A DNA stretch of 41,610 nucleotides, taken from the NCBI GenBank assembly GCA_004796375.1, contig QZLA01000318.1:1-41610 (forward strand), read 5' to 3'. The translations under genes and the position numbers were made by a program. Shown here piece by piece: positions 34,865-41,610 of this stretch (positions within the stretch are counted from its first letter, which is position 1; every line of letters begins with the position of its first letter). The stretch comes from Desulfobacteraceae bacterium (GTDB lineage Bacteria; Desulfobacterota; Desulfobacteria; Desulfobacterales; Desulfobacteraceae). The notes under the pieces are model-generated. The model was given only the letters and a program-made list of their open reading frames with translations, was not told the origin of the DNA and did not search any database.

Positions 34865-34936
34865 ATGCAGGCACAGATCATAGGAATCTCCGGGAAGAAG
34901 CCGTACGAATTGGACTGGAAATTGGAATTCGATTAG
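34865..34936 (+). CDS. Possible 23-residue leader ORF upstream of the Crp/Fnr gene
   Basis: ATG 34865 to TAG 34936, preceded by a good CAGGAGAG site (34851-34858). The product (MQAQIIGISGKKPYELDWKLEFD) is hydrophilic with no recognisable family and ends 49 bases before the regulator start. It could be a leader peptide, a remnant of a longer gene or a chance ORF. Confidence 0.35.
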   Translation: MQAQIIGISGKKPYELDWKLEFD

Positions 34937-34984
34937 AATAAAATGAGTTCAGCACACAATCATTCAAACTTGAAGGATTAAAAA

Positions 34985-35689
34985 ATGTCTTGTTTGTGTC
35001 AAGAAATTGCCGGCCCTGACATTGAACTGGCCCCTGTTTGCATCGGGAACCATTGGATATTCCAAAACCTGGCGCCTGAAGATGTAGAGGCGCTAAGCCT
35101 CGAAGCGCTCAGGAAAAAAACAGCAAAAGGAGATTCTCTTTTTCTTCAAGGAGACCCTGCTGATGACATGTTTCTGATCAAAGGGGGTCGAATTAAACTG
35201 TCCAAGGTATTGGAAGATGGTACTGAAATCATGCTCGACATACGAAAGGCCGGAGATTTCGTTGGAGAAAACATGTTCTCGGAGGAGGGTGTGTATCCGG
35301 TCAGTGCGATTTGTCTTGAAGACACCCTGACTTGCGGATTTAGCAGAAAGCAATTTGAAGAAATGGTCCTGCAGCATCCCAAAGTAGGCTTGCAGATCAT
35401 TAAAACACTGAGTGAAAGAATTTCAAACCTGACCGATCGGGTCGGCAGTCTGGCGGTTGCCAATATTGAAGACCGGCTTTACCGGGTACTGAGCAATGTC
35501 GCCAGAGAGCATGGCACCCAAAGCCCGAAAGGAGTGGTTATCCAGTTCCCCTTGACACATGAGGACTTAGGCTTTTTAACCGGTGCTCACCGGGTCAGCA
35601 TTACAAGGGCAATGAAAACGCTTAAAGAAACAGGAAAAATTATTCTTGAGGGCAGACACCTTATCTTACCGACCTTGAACATCGCGTAA
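34985..35689 (+). CDS. Crp/Fnr-family transcriptional regulator
   Basis: 234 residues with AAGGATT upstream. Residues ~27-145 are a cyclic-nucleotide-like sensor barrel (LFLQGDPADDMFLIKGGRIKL, GDFVGENMFSEEGVYPVSAICLED). A long dimerisation helix follows, then the winged helix (LTHEDLGFLTGAHRVSITRAMKTLKETGKI). Cysteines lie at 3, 5 and 19 in the N-terminal extension and at 110 and 117 in the barrel. The position resembles FNR, but the C-x1-C spacing is not that of FNR, so Fe-S binding is possible but unproven. It may be a redox or metal-responsive regulator. No clear target can be named. Confidence 0.9.
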   Translation: MSCLCQEIAGPDIELAPVCIGNHWIFQNLAPEDVEALSLEALRKKTAKGDSLFLQGDPADDMFLIKGGRIKLSKVLEDGTEIMLDIRKAGDFVGENMFSEEGVYPVSAICLEDTLTCGFSRKQFEEMVLQHPKVGLQIIKTLSERISNLTDRVGSLAVANIEDRLYRVLSNVAREHGTQSPKGVVIQFPLTHEDLGFLTGAHRVSITRAMKTLKETGKIILEGRHLILPTLNIA

Positions 35690-35717
35690 CCTGATTCAGG
35701 TATCTAATCTGCTTTTG

Positions 35718-36770
35718 TTACAGCACGCACGCCATAAGCTGGTGTTCAATATCACTTTGGGTTTTCCAGCCAGGATTGCCAATAAATACCAGTTGGGTTT
35801 TCATTGGAAGGTCCTGCTTTTTAAAATAAACATCAAGATCAATCCAATTTCCGACCAGATTGAAAAGCACCAGAGGATTGTCAGGGTCATCCCAGTAAAC
35901 AAACCCTTTGGCCCGGATAATGTCCGGTGAAATACTCTCCAGCAATTCAGTAAACGCTTTTTTTCCCAATGGTTTATCTGAAGTGAAACTCCAAGATTCA
36001 AATACCAGATCATGGGGTTTCTTTTTTGGAGAAGAATGATTTTCAGGGACCCCTGGTAATATTTTTACCCGTCCGCTGTGATCTTGATGCGCTTCATGCA
36101 CATGGACGTCCATGGGTTGATCCTGAGAAACCGTCTCAAGTTCAGGCAAATCCTTGAATCCCAAAATAAGATCAACCGGCACCCGGCATCTCACAGACTC
36201 CAGCATCACAGCCTTGTGTGATACCTCTCTTATAAATTCCCTCAGGCTCTCCAACTTCAAAGCATCGACGCAGTCCGTTTTATTCAGTATCAGCAGATTG
36301 GCCGCCTCGATTTGGCGCTCAGCCAGCGCCTTGTGTTCTTTGTTTTCAATCTCCATCAATTGGCTTGCATCAACGACTGTATATAACCCGTCCACATGCA
36401 GATGAAATTTTAACAGGGGCGTGGACAAAGTGTTCAGGACCTGTGTCGGATCTGCTGCACCGCTGCACTCTACAATGAGATACTCAGGTCTTTGCGCCTG
36501 CTTCATTAAACCAACAACGCTTGAGACCAGATCTTTTTGAATGGTGCAGCAGATACATCCACCGGTCAGATTAAGTTTAAACTCTTCCCGGCTCTCGATC
36601 AGGTCATTGTCAATATTGATTTTACCGAAATCATTGACCAGAACTGCTATTTTCCGACCCTGATTCTGCCTGATGATATGATTGAGAAGTGTTGTTTTTC
36701 CTGCGCCCAGAAATCCGCTTAGAATGGTAACTTTGACTCTCTCGGCCTTTATTTGAGCAATATCGATCAT
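35718..36770 (-). CDS. COG0523 (CobW/ZigA-type) GTPase, probable zinc metallochaperone
   Basis: 350 residues from ATG 36770, which overlaps the upstream Fur gene stop as ATGA; a TTG at 36785 is less likely. The Walker A G19-F-L-G-A-G-K-T26, the family metal motif C72-I-C-C75 (GGCICCTIQKD), the ECSGAADP switch region and the NKTD base-recognition motif are all present. A histidine-rich loop (DVHVHEAHQDHSG) precedes the C-terminal domain. COG0523 proteins deliver or sense zinc or other metals; linkage to a Fur/Zur gene and znuABC assigns this one to zinc-limitation response. Confidence 0.9.
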   Translation of the reverse strand: MIDIAQIKAERVKVTILSGFLGAGKTTLLNHIIRQNQGRKIAVLVNDFGKINIDNDLIESREEFKLNLTGGCICCTIQKDLVSSVVGLMKQAQRPEYLIVECSGAADPTQVLNTLSTPLLKFHLHVDGLYTVVDASQLMEIENKEHKALAERQIEAANLLILNKTDCVDALKLESLREFIREVSHKAVMLESVRCRVPVDLILGFKDLPELETVSQDQPMDVHVHEAHQDHSGRVKILPGVPENHSSPKKKPHDLVFESWSFTSDKPLGKKAFTELLESISPDIIRAKGFVYWDDPDNPLVLFNLVGNWIDLDVYFKKQDLPMKTQLVFIGNPGWKTQSDIEHQLMACVL

Positions 36771-37201
36771 TGTTTGTTCCCGCAATTTTTACAGATTCCG
36801 TCTATGCGGACCTCCATCTTTTCAATCTGACCTGGAAAGGTTTTAATAAAATCGTCCATATCAACCGTAAGGCTTTCCGGGCTTAAGCAATCCATCTGTC
36901 CGCAATTCATGCAGTAAAAATGGGGATGCGGCTCGTGGTGACTATTTGGGGCGAGACCGTAATAAAACGCCCTTCCCCCTGTGCTGATTCTTTCAACAAC
37001 GCCGTGATCCACCAGAAGATCCAGTATCCGGTAAACAGTCACACGGTTAATGCTGCTGTTGCGTTCAAGGGTATTAAAAATATCTTTGGCAGACAGCGGG
37101 AAGCTGTTGTTGCCAACAACTTCCAGTACCCGTATCCGGTTATTCGTGGCACTGAGTTTAGCATTGGATAATAATTCTTCATAGTTACATTGATGACACA
37201 T
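36767..37201 (-). CDS. zur: Fur-family repressor, probably Zur
   Basis: 144 residues. The N-terminal winged helix (RIRVLEVVGNNSFPLSAKDIFNTL, SINRVTVYRILDLLVDHGVVERI) and the metal-binding half (HHEPHPHFYCMNCGQMDC, then DGICKNCGNK) give the two CxxC pairs of the structural zinc site. Direct linkage to znuABC and a COG0523 gene supports Zur over Fur or PerR. MCHQC at the N-terminus adds two extra cysteines. It is co-directional with znuB upstream and coupled to the COG0523 gene downstream. Confidence 0.85.
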   Translation of the reverse strand: MCHQCNYEELLSNAKLSATNNRIRVLEVVGNNSFPLSAKDIFNTLERNSSINRVTVYRILDLLVDHGVVERISTGGRAFYYGLAPNSHHEPHPHFYCMNCGQMDCLSPESLTVDMDDFIKTFPGQIEKMEVRIDGICKNCGNKQ

Positions 37202-37228
37202 ACGCTTCTCTTTGCTTACTTTGCTTTT

Positions 37229-38044
37229 TTAGCTGCTCCCTTTAAAACCGAAACGGTCGATTAATAAAGAGGTCACGAACGCTGACCCGGATACCATGAT
37301 AATGGTTGCTCCGGATGTTAAATCATATTGGTAGGACAGCCATAACCCCACCAGGGTGAAGACAGATCCGAGAATACTTGAGCCCACCATCATCTGGGCC
37401 AAAGATTTGGCATATTTTTCAACGATGAATGGCGGAATGGTTAAAAGGGCGATGACCAGTATGAGACCCACCACCTGAATCACCAGAACAATGGTCACCG
37501 CCAGCATACCAATCAAGCCAAAATAGAGCGCTTTTACAGGCACGCCACGGATCCGTGCAAACTCCTCATCATATGACATGGCCAGAAGATCAGGGTAGTA
37601 GAAAAAAACAAGGGCCGTAATGACAACACCGACAACGGTCATAACTATCAGATCAGATGACGGAACCGTCAGGATACTTCCGAACAGATAACTCATAAGA
37701 TCGACATTGTAACCCGGTGTGAGATCAAGCAGGATAATACCGAATGCCATGCCGACCGCCCAGATCACGCCGACAATGGTATCTGACCGATGTTTAACCG
37801 TGTGACTGACAAACGCCATCAGCATGGCAGCCGCAAGTGAAAAGCCGATGGTACCCGGCAAATAGGGCCACTTAAAATAAAATGCCAGCCCGATGCCGCC
37901 GTATGCAGCGTGTGCGATCCCACCGGAGAGGAATACGAGTCGGTTGACCACCACAAGCGTCCCAATGACGCCGCAGATAATACTGGCAAGAAGACCTGCA
38001 GCCAGCGCGTTTCGCATAAAATCAAACTGCATTGCTTCAATCAT
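37229..38044 (-). CDS. znuB: Zinc ABC transporter permease ZnuB
   Basis: About 271 residues from ATG 38044, chosen because GAGG lies eight bases upstream; ATG 38059 is also in frame. The start overlaps the end of znuC. It has 8-9 transmembrane helices of the ABC-3 family (LVVVNRLVFLSGGIAHAAYGGIGLAFY, PVKALYFGLIGMLAVTIVLVIQVVGLILVIALLTIPP). It forms the membrane channel for Zn(II), or possibly Mn(II), import. The linked Fur-family gene and the histidine-rich binding protein favour zinc. Confidence 0.92.
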   Translation of the reverse strand: MIEAMQFDFMRNALAAGLLASIICGVIGTLVVVNRLVFLSGGIAHAAYGGIGLAFYFKWPYLPGTIGFSLAAAMLMAFVSHTVKHRSDTIVGVIWAVGMAFGIILLDLTPGYNVDLMSYLFGSILTVPSSDLIVMTVVGVVITALVFFYYPDLLAMSYDEEFARIRGVPVKALYFGLIGMLAVTIVLVIQVVGLILVIALLTIPPFIVEKYAKSLAQMMVGSSILGSVFTLVGLWLSYQYDLTSGATIIMVSGSAFVTSLLIDRFGFKGSS

Positions 38045-38819
38045 GGGCATGATCCTCATGTGGTTTTAACACCCGGTGCGGGAAGCCGTGTGCGACCAGT
38101 TCAACCGGACATGTGTCCTCCACAGTGCAGGAATACATGGTCTCCAGCATATCTCCGGTAATTTCAGCCTGGTCGTGGTAATGCAGCCGCTGATTGACAC
38201 AGGCCACGGCATTGACATACCGGGAAATAACCAGCAGATCGTGACTGACCACCAGGATGGTGATCTCCTTGTTCAGTATGGCCAGAAGTTCGTAAAATTC
38301 AGCCTGGCCTTTGGTATCGATACTGGCGGTCGGCTCATCTAGAAGCAAGAGTTCGGGGTGGCTGACAAGCGCTCTTGCGATCAGTACCCGCTGGCGCTGT
38401 CCCCCTGACAACGTTCCGATTTTCTTGTTTGCATAATCACCCATTTCCAACCGGTCCAGCGCGTCCAATGCTTCTTTTTTATATTTCGCCTGATTCCGTC
38501 TGAATCTGTTTTTAGGATCAAAGGCGCCCATCAATACCACATCAAGTGCTGAAATGGGAAAACTCTGATTCATATGCACATTCTGGGGCACATACCCGAT
38601 GCTGGAATCTGTATTTCCAGGTGGTTTCCCGTTGATCAGCACGGTTCCCCTGTCAGGGGTAAGCAGGCCCAGCATCAGTTTCAGCAAAGTTGTCTTTCCG
38701 CCGCCGTTGGGTCCAATGATCGCTAAGAAGTCTTTGTCCTTAACGGTCAAATTGATGGATGCCAGTATGGTTTCCCCTGCATAGGCGAAATCAAGATTTT
38801 TCATCTCAATGATGGACAT
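38037..38819 (-). CDS. znuC: Zinc ABC transporter ATP-binding protein ZnuC
   Basis: 260 residues; ATG preceded by AAGGAT. Walker A GPNGGGKTT, Q-loop GYVPQNVHMNQSFPIS, signature LSGGQRQRVLIARAL, Walker B LLLLDEPTAS and the switch histidine in VVSHDL are intact. It drives ZnuB. The C-terminal tail carries CSVEDTCPVELVAHG-type cysteines and ends EDHAHD, a histidine/acid-rich end that may bind metal. Confidence 0.94.
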   Translation of the reverse strand: MSIIEMKNLDFAYAGETILASINLTVKDKDFLAIIGPNGGGKTTLLKLMLGLLTPDRGTVLINGKPPGNTDSSIGYVPQNVHMNQSFPISALDVVLMGAFDPKNRFRRNQAKYKKEALDALDRLEMGDYANKKIGTLSGGQRQRVLIARALVSHPELLLLDEPTASIDTKGQAEFYELLAILNKEITILVVSHDLLVISRYVNAVACVNQRLHYHDQAEITGDMLETMYSCTVEDTCPVELVAHGFPHRVLKPHEDHAHD

Positions 38820-38847
38820 GGCCTATCCTTATCTATTTCAGTTCGGT

Positions 38848-39792
38848 TTATTTCAATACGGCTTTAAATTTTTCTGCGATCATGCGCAGATTGTTCATCC
38901 AGTCTTCTGCCAGGGGATCGGCAAATGCCACCTGCCCCCCAATTTCACGGGCAACCGTTTTGGCACTTTTAGTTGAAAACTGGGGTTGGACAAAAACAAC
39001 CTTGATGCCGTCTTCCTTTGCATGCTTGATCAATTCTTTTAACTGACCCGGCTTGGGATCCTTGCCTTCCATTTCAATCGGGACCTGTTTGAGTCCGTAA
39101 TCATGGGCAATATAGCCCCACGACGGATGAAATACCATGAACTGCAGTCCTTTTTTTCCGGTAAAAACCTGTTTCAGGTCCTGGTCCAAAGCATCAATTT
39201 TTGCTGCAAACGAGTTGAAATTTGCCTCATACGCTGTTTTATTTGACGGGTCTGCTGCCTGGAGTGCCTTCAAAATGGTTTTTGCTTGGACTTTCACCAG
39301 TTTCGGGGAGAGCCAGATGTGAGGATCAGAACCGGCATGGTCATGGTGTTCCTCGCCATGATGCTCGTCTGCATCATGATGCTCACCTTCATGGTGCTCG
39401 GCCTCATGGGCGTCGTGGTGAAGCGCTTCCTCCTCATGATGGTGGTGCGCTGCCATGGCGATTTTCTCGATGCCATGATCCGTGTGAATCACTTGCATAT
39501 CAGGATTGGCCGCAGAGATTTTCTTCAGCCATGCATTTTCAAAGGGGACACCAATGGAAAAATAGAGTTTTGCTTTTGAAAGTTCGGCCATCTGGCGGGG
39601 CTTGGGTTCATAGGTGGCAGGGCTTGCGCCTGGTTTGACCATGATTTTTACGTCAACCATATCCTTGCCAATTTGTTGCACAAAGTATTTTTGCGGTACA
39701 ATGCTGACAAACACGGATAATTTTTCAGCAGCATTTGCTGAACCAAATGAAAGAATACTCAGTAAGACTATTAACAGCAGCCGTTTAATCAT
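38848..39792 (-). CDS. znuA: Zinc ABC transporter substrate-binding protein ZnuA
   Basis: 314 residues with AAGGAGA upstream. Residues 1-21 are a signal peptide (LLLIVLLSILSFGSANA). It is a cluster A-I metal receptor: VDVKIMVKPGASPATYEPKPRQM, a long histidine/acid-rich loop (HHHHEEE through HHDHAGSDPHIWLSPK, about 45 residues), PSWGYIAHDYGL, and VFVQPQFSTKSAKTVAREIGG. Such a His-rich loop is typical of zinc-type receptors. It delivers Zn(II) to ZnuBC in the periplasm. It leads the znuACB-zur-COG0523 run; the upstream region carries a candidate Zur motif at 39851. Confidence 0.94.
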   Translation of the reverse strand: MIKRLLLIVLLSILSFGSANAAEKLSVFVSIVPQKYFVQQIGKDMVDVKIMVKPGASPATYEPKPRQMAELSKAKLYFSIGVPFENAWLKKISAANPDMQVIHTDHGIEKIAMAAHHHHEEEALHHDAHEAEHHEGEHHDADEHHGEEHHDHAGSDPHIWLSPKLVKVQAKTILKALQAADPSNKTAYEANFNSFAAKIDALDQDLKQVFTGKKGLQFMVFHPSWGYIAHDYGLKQVPIEMEGKDPKPGQLKELIKHAKEDGIKVVFVQPQFSTKSAKTVAREIGGQVAFADPLAEDWMNNLRMIAEKFKAVLK

Positions 39793-39850
39793 TTTTTATG
39801 TCTCCTTTTTCGATAATAAAATCATACTATCGCAAGTTGAAACCGTACGA

Positions 39851-39866
39851 TGTAACATAATTGCAT
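39851..39866. promoter_or_regulatory. Candidate Zur box upstream of znuA
   Basis: TGTAACATAATTGCAT has the form TGnAA-N5-TTnCA and matches 12 of 16 bases of the reverse complement of the element at 40259-40274. It lies 59 bases from the znuA start. Assignment to Zur is inferred from position and repetition only. Confidence 0.4.
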
Positions 39867-39973
39867 TTAGTGAGAATGGCAAGGCATAAATCAACCATTT
39901 AATGCAAGCTAAAAAAGTCTGATTGAAACGATCTGATGTGATTTTAAATCTGTTCTGGCAAAGGCAGATAGGA

Positions 39974-40010
39974 TAAAGGCGTGTTGAGCGTTTAGGACAA
40001 CACGCCTTTA
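39974..40010. terminator. Hairpin terminator of the Cys-rich peptide gene
   Basis: TAAAGGCGTGTTG (39974-39986) and CAACACGCCTTTA (39998-40010) form a perfect 13-bp stem with an 11-base loop, 17 bases after the minus-strand stop at 40027. The long T run of a classical terminator is short on both strands. It also separates the peptide gene from znuA. Confidence 0.6.
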
Positions 40011-40026
40011 CGAGTATTGGGCAAGT

Positions 40027-40191
40027 TTACTTGTCCTTTGGAGACATCTCTTTGCCACAGCACGACAAGGGAACAGTGCAACACCCTTCTACCCCGGGCT
40101 TACAGGTGCAGGCCTTTTTTACCTCTAACTCAAGACCACAAGCATCACAATAAAAAAGATCGCCTTCTTTCATGTCACAACAATTTGCCAT
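40027..40191 (-). CDS. Desulforedoxin-like Cys-rich small protein, 54 residues
   Basis: ATG 40191 to TAA 40027, with AAGGA eight bases upstream. The product begins MANCCDMKEGDLFYCDACG and ends SCCGKEMSPKDK. GD-x2-YC15-x2-C18G and C44-C45-G-K are the iron ligands and surrounding residues of desulforedoxin and of the N-terminal domain of desulfoferrodoxin. Between them, where desulforedoxin has a short glycine-rich turn, lies an insert with C28-x-C30 and C37-C38, plus C4-C5 near the start: ten cysteines in all. It may be a mononuclear iron centre with an added metal site. It lies between znuA and the UPF0718 permease, so a metal-related role is possible. Confidence 0.75.
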   Translation of the reverse strand: MANCCDMKEGDLFYCDACGLELEVKKACTCKPGVEGCCTVPLSCCGKEMSPKDK

Positions 40192-40258
40192 AATCGTAAT
40201 CCTTTCGTTATCCTGATTAAGAAATTGGTTGAATAAAACACGTAAGTGTGCTTCTATG

Positions 40259-40274
40259 TTGCAATTTATTTACA
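40259..40274. promoter_or_regulatory. Candidate Zur box upstream of the UPF0718 permease gene
   Basis: TTGCAATTTATTTACA is the reverse complement of TGTAAATAAATTGCAA and shares TGTAA-N3-AATTGCA with the element before znuA. ATTGCAA also recurs at 40285-40291. It sits between the divergent Cys-rich peptide and permease genes and could serve both. Confidence 0.4.
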
Positions 40275-40314
40275 TTCGCTAATTATTGCAAGAATTATTT
40301 GAAAAACAGATCCA

Positions 40315-41409
40315 ATGAAAATCGACGATCATAATTCCCTTGAACAGCCGTTTCAAGTAGTATCGGGCAACCACAGTTGCCATATCCACGGCGAGGGGCC
40401 TGATAAAATGACCAAGGTCCTTTATGCCCAGATTGCCTTTTTCGTTTTGGCCCCCTACATTATCTTTTTTCACACCGAGCCGGATGCAATGACAACCTTT
40501 TCCATCATATTCAGTTCAATCGTTTTAGAAGCATTCCCGTTTATGTTGATCGGCGCTCTGATCGGCGGTTTAATCGAGGTATTTGTTTCCAGGGACGCTT
40601 TGATCAATCTTCTCCCCAAAAACAGGATTTTATCCATTGTTCTGGCTGGATCACTTGGAATTATATTTCCGGTGTGCGAATGCGCCATCGTTCCTGTGGT
40701 CCGTCGGCTCCTGGGCAAGGGCATGCCCCTGGGTGCGGCAGTCGCTTTTCTTCTGGGGGGTCCCATTGTCAATCCTTTGGTGTTTGCTTCCACCCTGGTG
40801 GCTTATTCCTTTTCATGGGATGTGGCGATTTTAAGACTCTTTGCCGGATATGGCATTGCAATAGCTGTTGGTCTTTTGATTGACGGGTTGTTCACCCGGC
40901 AGCAGGCATTGGTAGAGAATCCAACCCAGGAAGTTTGCAGCTGCGGTCACCACCACCATCACCATTCTGAAGGAGAACAAATCGGTCTCAAAAACCGTTT
41001 AATTGGAGCCGTGTCCCATAGTGCACAAGACTTTTATGATATCTGCAAATTCTTGATTATCGGGGCGTTCATTGCTGCTGCACTTCAGACCTTTGTCCCC
41101 CGCCAGGCCCTCGTGGCAGTGATGACAAATCCGCTCAGTGCGATCTTTTTGATGATGGTTCTTGCTGTCATGCTTAATTTGTGCAGTGAGGCCGATGCAT
41201 TTATCTGCGCATCTTTTCAACCCCTTGGCATACCTCTTTCGGCTCAGTTGTCCTTCATGGTGCTGGGCCCCATGCTGGACATTAAGCTGATCCTCATGTA
41301 TCTGACCGTTTTTTCCAAAAGAATGATTATCGCTTTAACGCTACTTACGCTTTTCATGGTTGGAGCGACCATGTGTTTTCTGGAGTTTTCGCAATGGCTT
41401 ATGCGCTGA
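40315..41409 (+). CDS. UPF0718 (YraQ-type) membrane permease
   Basis: 364 residues as called; ATG 40408 (residue 32), just before the first helix, is an alternative start. About eight helices in two halves. The family motif GIIFPVCECAIVPVVRRLLGKGMPLGAAVAFLLGGPIVNPLV is followed by a metal-binding-looking loop with CSCG and six consecutive histidines, and the second half repeats the pattern (MLNLCSEADAFICASF). Permeases of this family, with their TIGR03943-type partners, are known to co-occur with zinc-regulated COG0523 genes. Together with the Zur-like box this suggests metal transport or storage, but direction and substrate are unknown. Confidence 0.88.
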   Translation: MKIDDHNSLEQPFQVVSGNHSCHIHGEGPDKMTKVLYAQIAFFVLAPYIIFFHTEPDAMTTFSIIFSSIVLEAFPFMLIGALIGGLIEVFVSRDALINLLPKNRILSIVLAGSLGIIFPVCECAIVPVVRRLLGKGMPLGAAVAFLLGGPIVNPLVFASTLVAYSFSWDVAILRLFAGYGIAIAVGLLIDGLFTRQQALVENPTQEVCSCGHHHHHHSEGEQIGLKNRLIGAVSHSAQDFYDICKFLIIGAFIAAALQTFVPRQALVAVMTNPLSAIFLMMVLAVMLNLCSEADAFICASFQPLGIPLSAQLSFMVLGPMLDIKLILMYLTVFSKRMIIALTLLTLFMVGATMCFLEFSQWLMR

Positions 41410-41610
41410 TAAAAAAAATGGGCCGAACGATCCATTTTCTCAATATCGTACTGCTTGCCTGGATCGGGACCTTTATCTACCTGATTATAGATGACAATTA
41501 TACATTCTTCATCAAGCCCGAGTTTGGCTTTTTGATTTATGCCGGTCTTTTCATCTGTTCCGCGTTTTTTATCAGCGGAATGTTTAACATCCCGGACCGT
41601 CTTAAAAAAG
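41394..41610 (+). CDS. TIGR03943-type membrane protein, partner of the permease (3' end outside window)
   Basis: The ATG at 41394 overlaps the permease stop by 16 bases in another frame, and 72 codons are visible to the window edge. The product starts MAYALIKKMGRTIHFL and shows two hydrophobic segments (IVLLAWIGTFIYLII, FGFLIYAGLFICSAFFISGMF), as in the N-terminal part of TIGR03943/UPF0703 proteins that pair with UPF0718 permeases. The C-terminal soluble domain is not in the window, so the family call rests on context and the first helices. Confidence 0.65.
   Translation, partial: MAYALIKKMGRTIHFLNIVLLAWIGTFIYLIIDDNYTFFIKPEFGFLIYAGLFICSAFFISGMFNIPDRLKK

Noticed and set aside
34985-35689. FNR-type oxygen sensor
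   Set aside because: Cysteines are present near the N-terminus but their spacing (3, 5, 19, 110) does not match FNR, so only the Crp/Fnr family is claimed.
39222-39638. Plus-strand His/Arg-rich reading frame
   Set aside because: It is the antisense of the histidine-rich loop of znuA.
1-41610. CRISPR arrays, insertion sequences, prophage or tRNA/rRNA genes
   Set aside because: No regular repeat arrays, transposase or integrase genes, or RNA-gene signatures were seen in any region.

Overview
The window looks like a chromosome segment of an anaerobic, sulfate-reducing Desulfobacterota (Desulfobacteraceae-type) bacterium. This is inferred from gene content: a CoA-disulfide/persulfide reductase, a predicted selenocysteine rhodanese, a desulforedoxin-like peptide, a molybdopterin oxidoreductase, a TRAP transporter inside a beta-oxidation operon, and several ETF-linked dehydrogenases. 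No rRNA, tRNA, CRISPR array, insertion sequence or prophage gene was seen. Coding density is high and no gene-free stretch exceeds about 250 bp.

Layout. 1-1341: 3' part of a chemoreceptor. 1394-5738: a sulfur-handling cluster with a perfect palindromic operator, an ArsR-rhodanese regulator, a membrane rhodanese-DsbD-thioredoxin fusion whose reading frame crosses two in-frame UGA codons, and a CoA-disulfide reductase-rhodanese. 5767-12274: an RpiR regulator divergent from a five-gene operon (FAD-linked dehydrogenase, two ETF-like subunits, SDR dehydrogenase, FGGY kinase) that matches the uncharacterised ygcU/R/Q/W/E gene set of E. coli. 12311-14286 (minus strand): MarR regulator, DMT-family transporter, a 37-residue membrane peptide and a hotdog thioesterase. 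14521-19327: a frameshifted molybdopterin oxidoreductase, its Fe-S partner and an Old Yellow Enzyme/dienoyl-CoA-reductase-type flavoenzyme. 19504-29145: acyl-CoA ligase, acyl-CoA dehydrogenase, TRAP DctPQM, a dehydrogenase-hydratase fusion and thiolase, closed by a strong terminator and followed by a TetR regulator. 29240-35689: TetR, a secreted beta-helix protein, a second acyl-CoA dehydrogenase, an amino-acid exporter divergent from LysR, and a Crp/Fnr regulator. 35718-41610: zinc homeostasis (COG0523 GTPase, Fur/Zur, ZnuBCA), a Cys-rich desulforedoxin-like peptide, and an UPF0718 permease with its TIGR03943-type partner, cut by the window end.

How the genes work together. In the sulfur cluster the regulator and the two enzymes all carry rhodanese domains. 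The DsbD part could carry reducing equivalents across the membrane to a periplasmic, selenium-containing rhodanese, while the soluble CoA-disulfide reductase handles persulfides in the cytoplasm. The ygc-like operon encodes a full oxidation-phosphorylation route for an unknown sugar, polyol or sugar acid, with electrons passing to a dedicated ETF. The TRAP operon imports an organic acid, activates it to a CoA thioester and beta-oxidises it; shared promoter motifs suggest control by the adjacent TetR protein. The zinc block is probably a Zur regulon: a related 16-nt motif lies upstream of znuA and upstream of the UPF0718 permease.

The most notable observation is the double-UGA rhodanese-DsbD gene. 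The two UGA codons sit exactly where the paralogous rhodanese domain next door has its C-x4-C cysteines, and each UGA is followed at SECIS-like distance by its own small hairpin.
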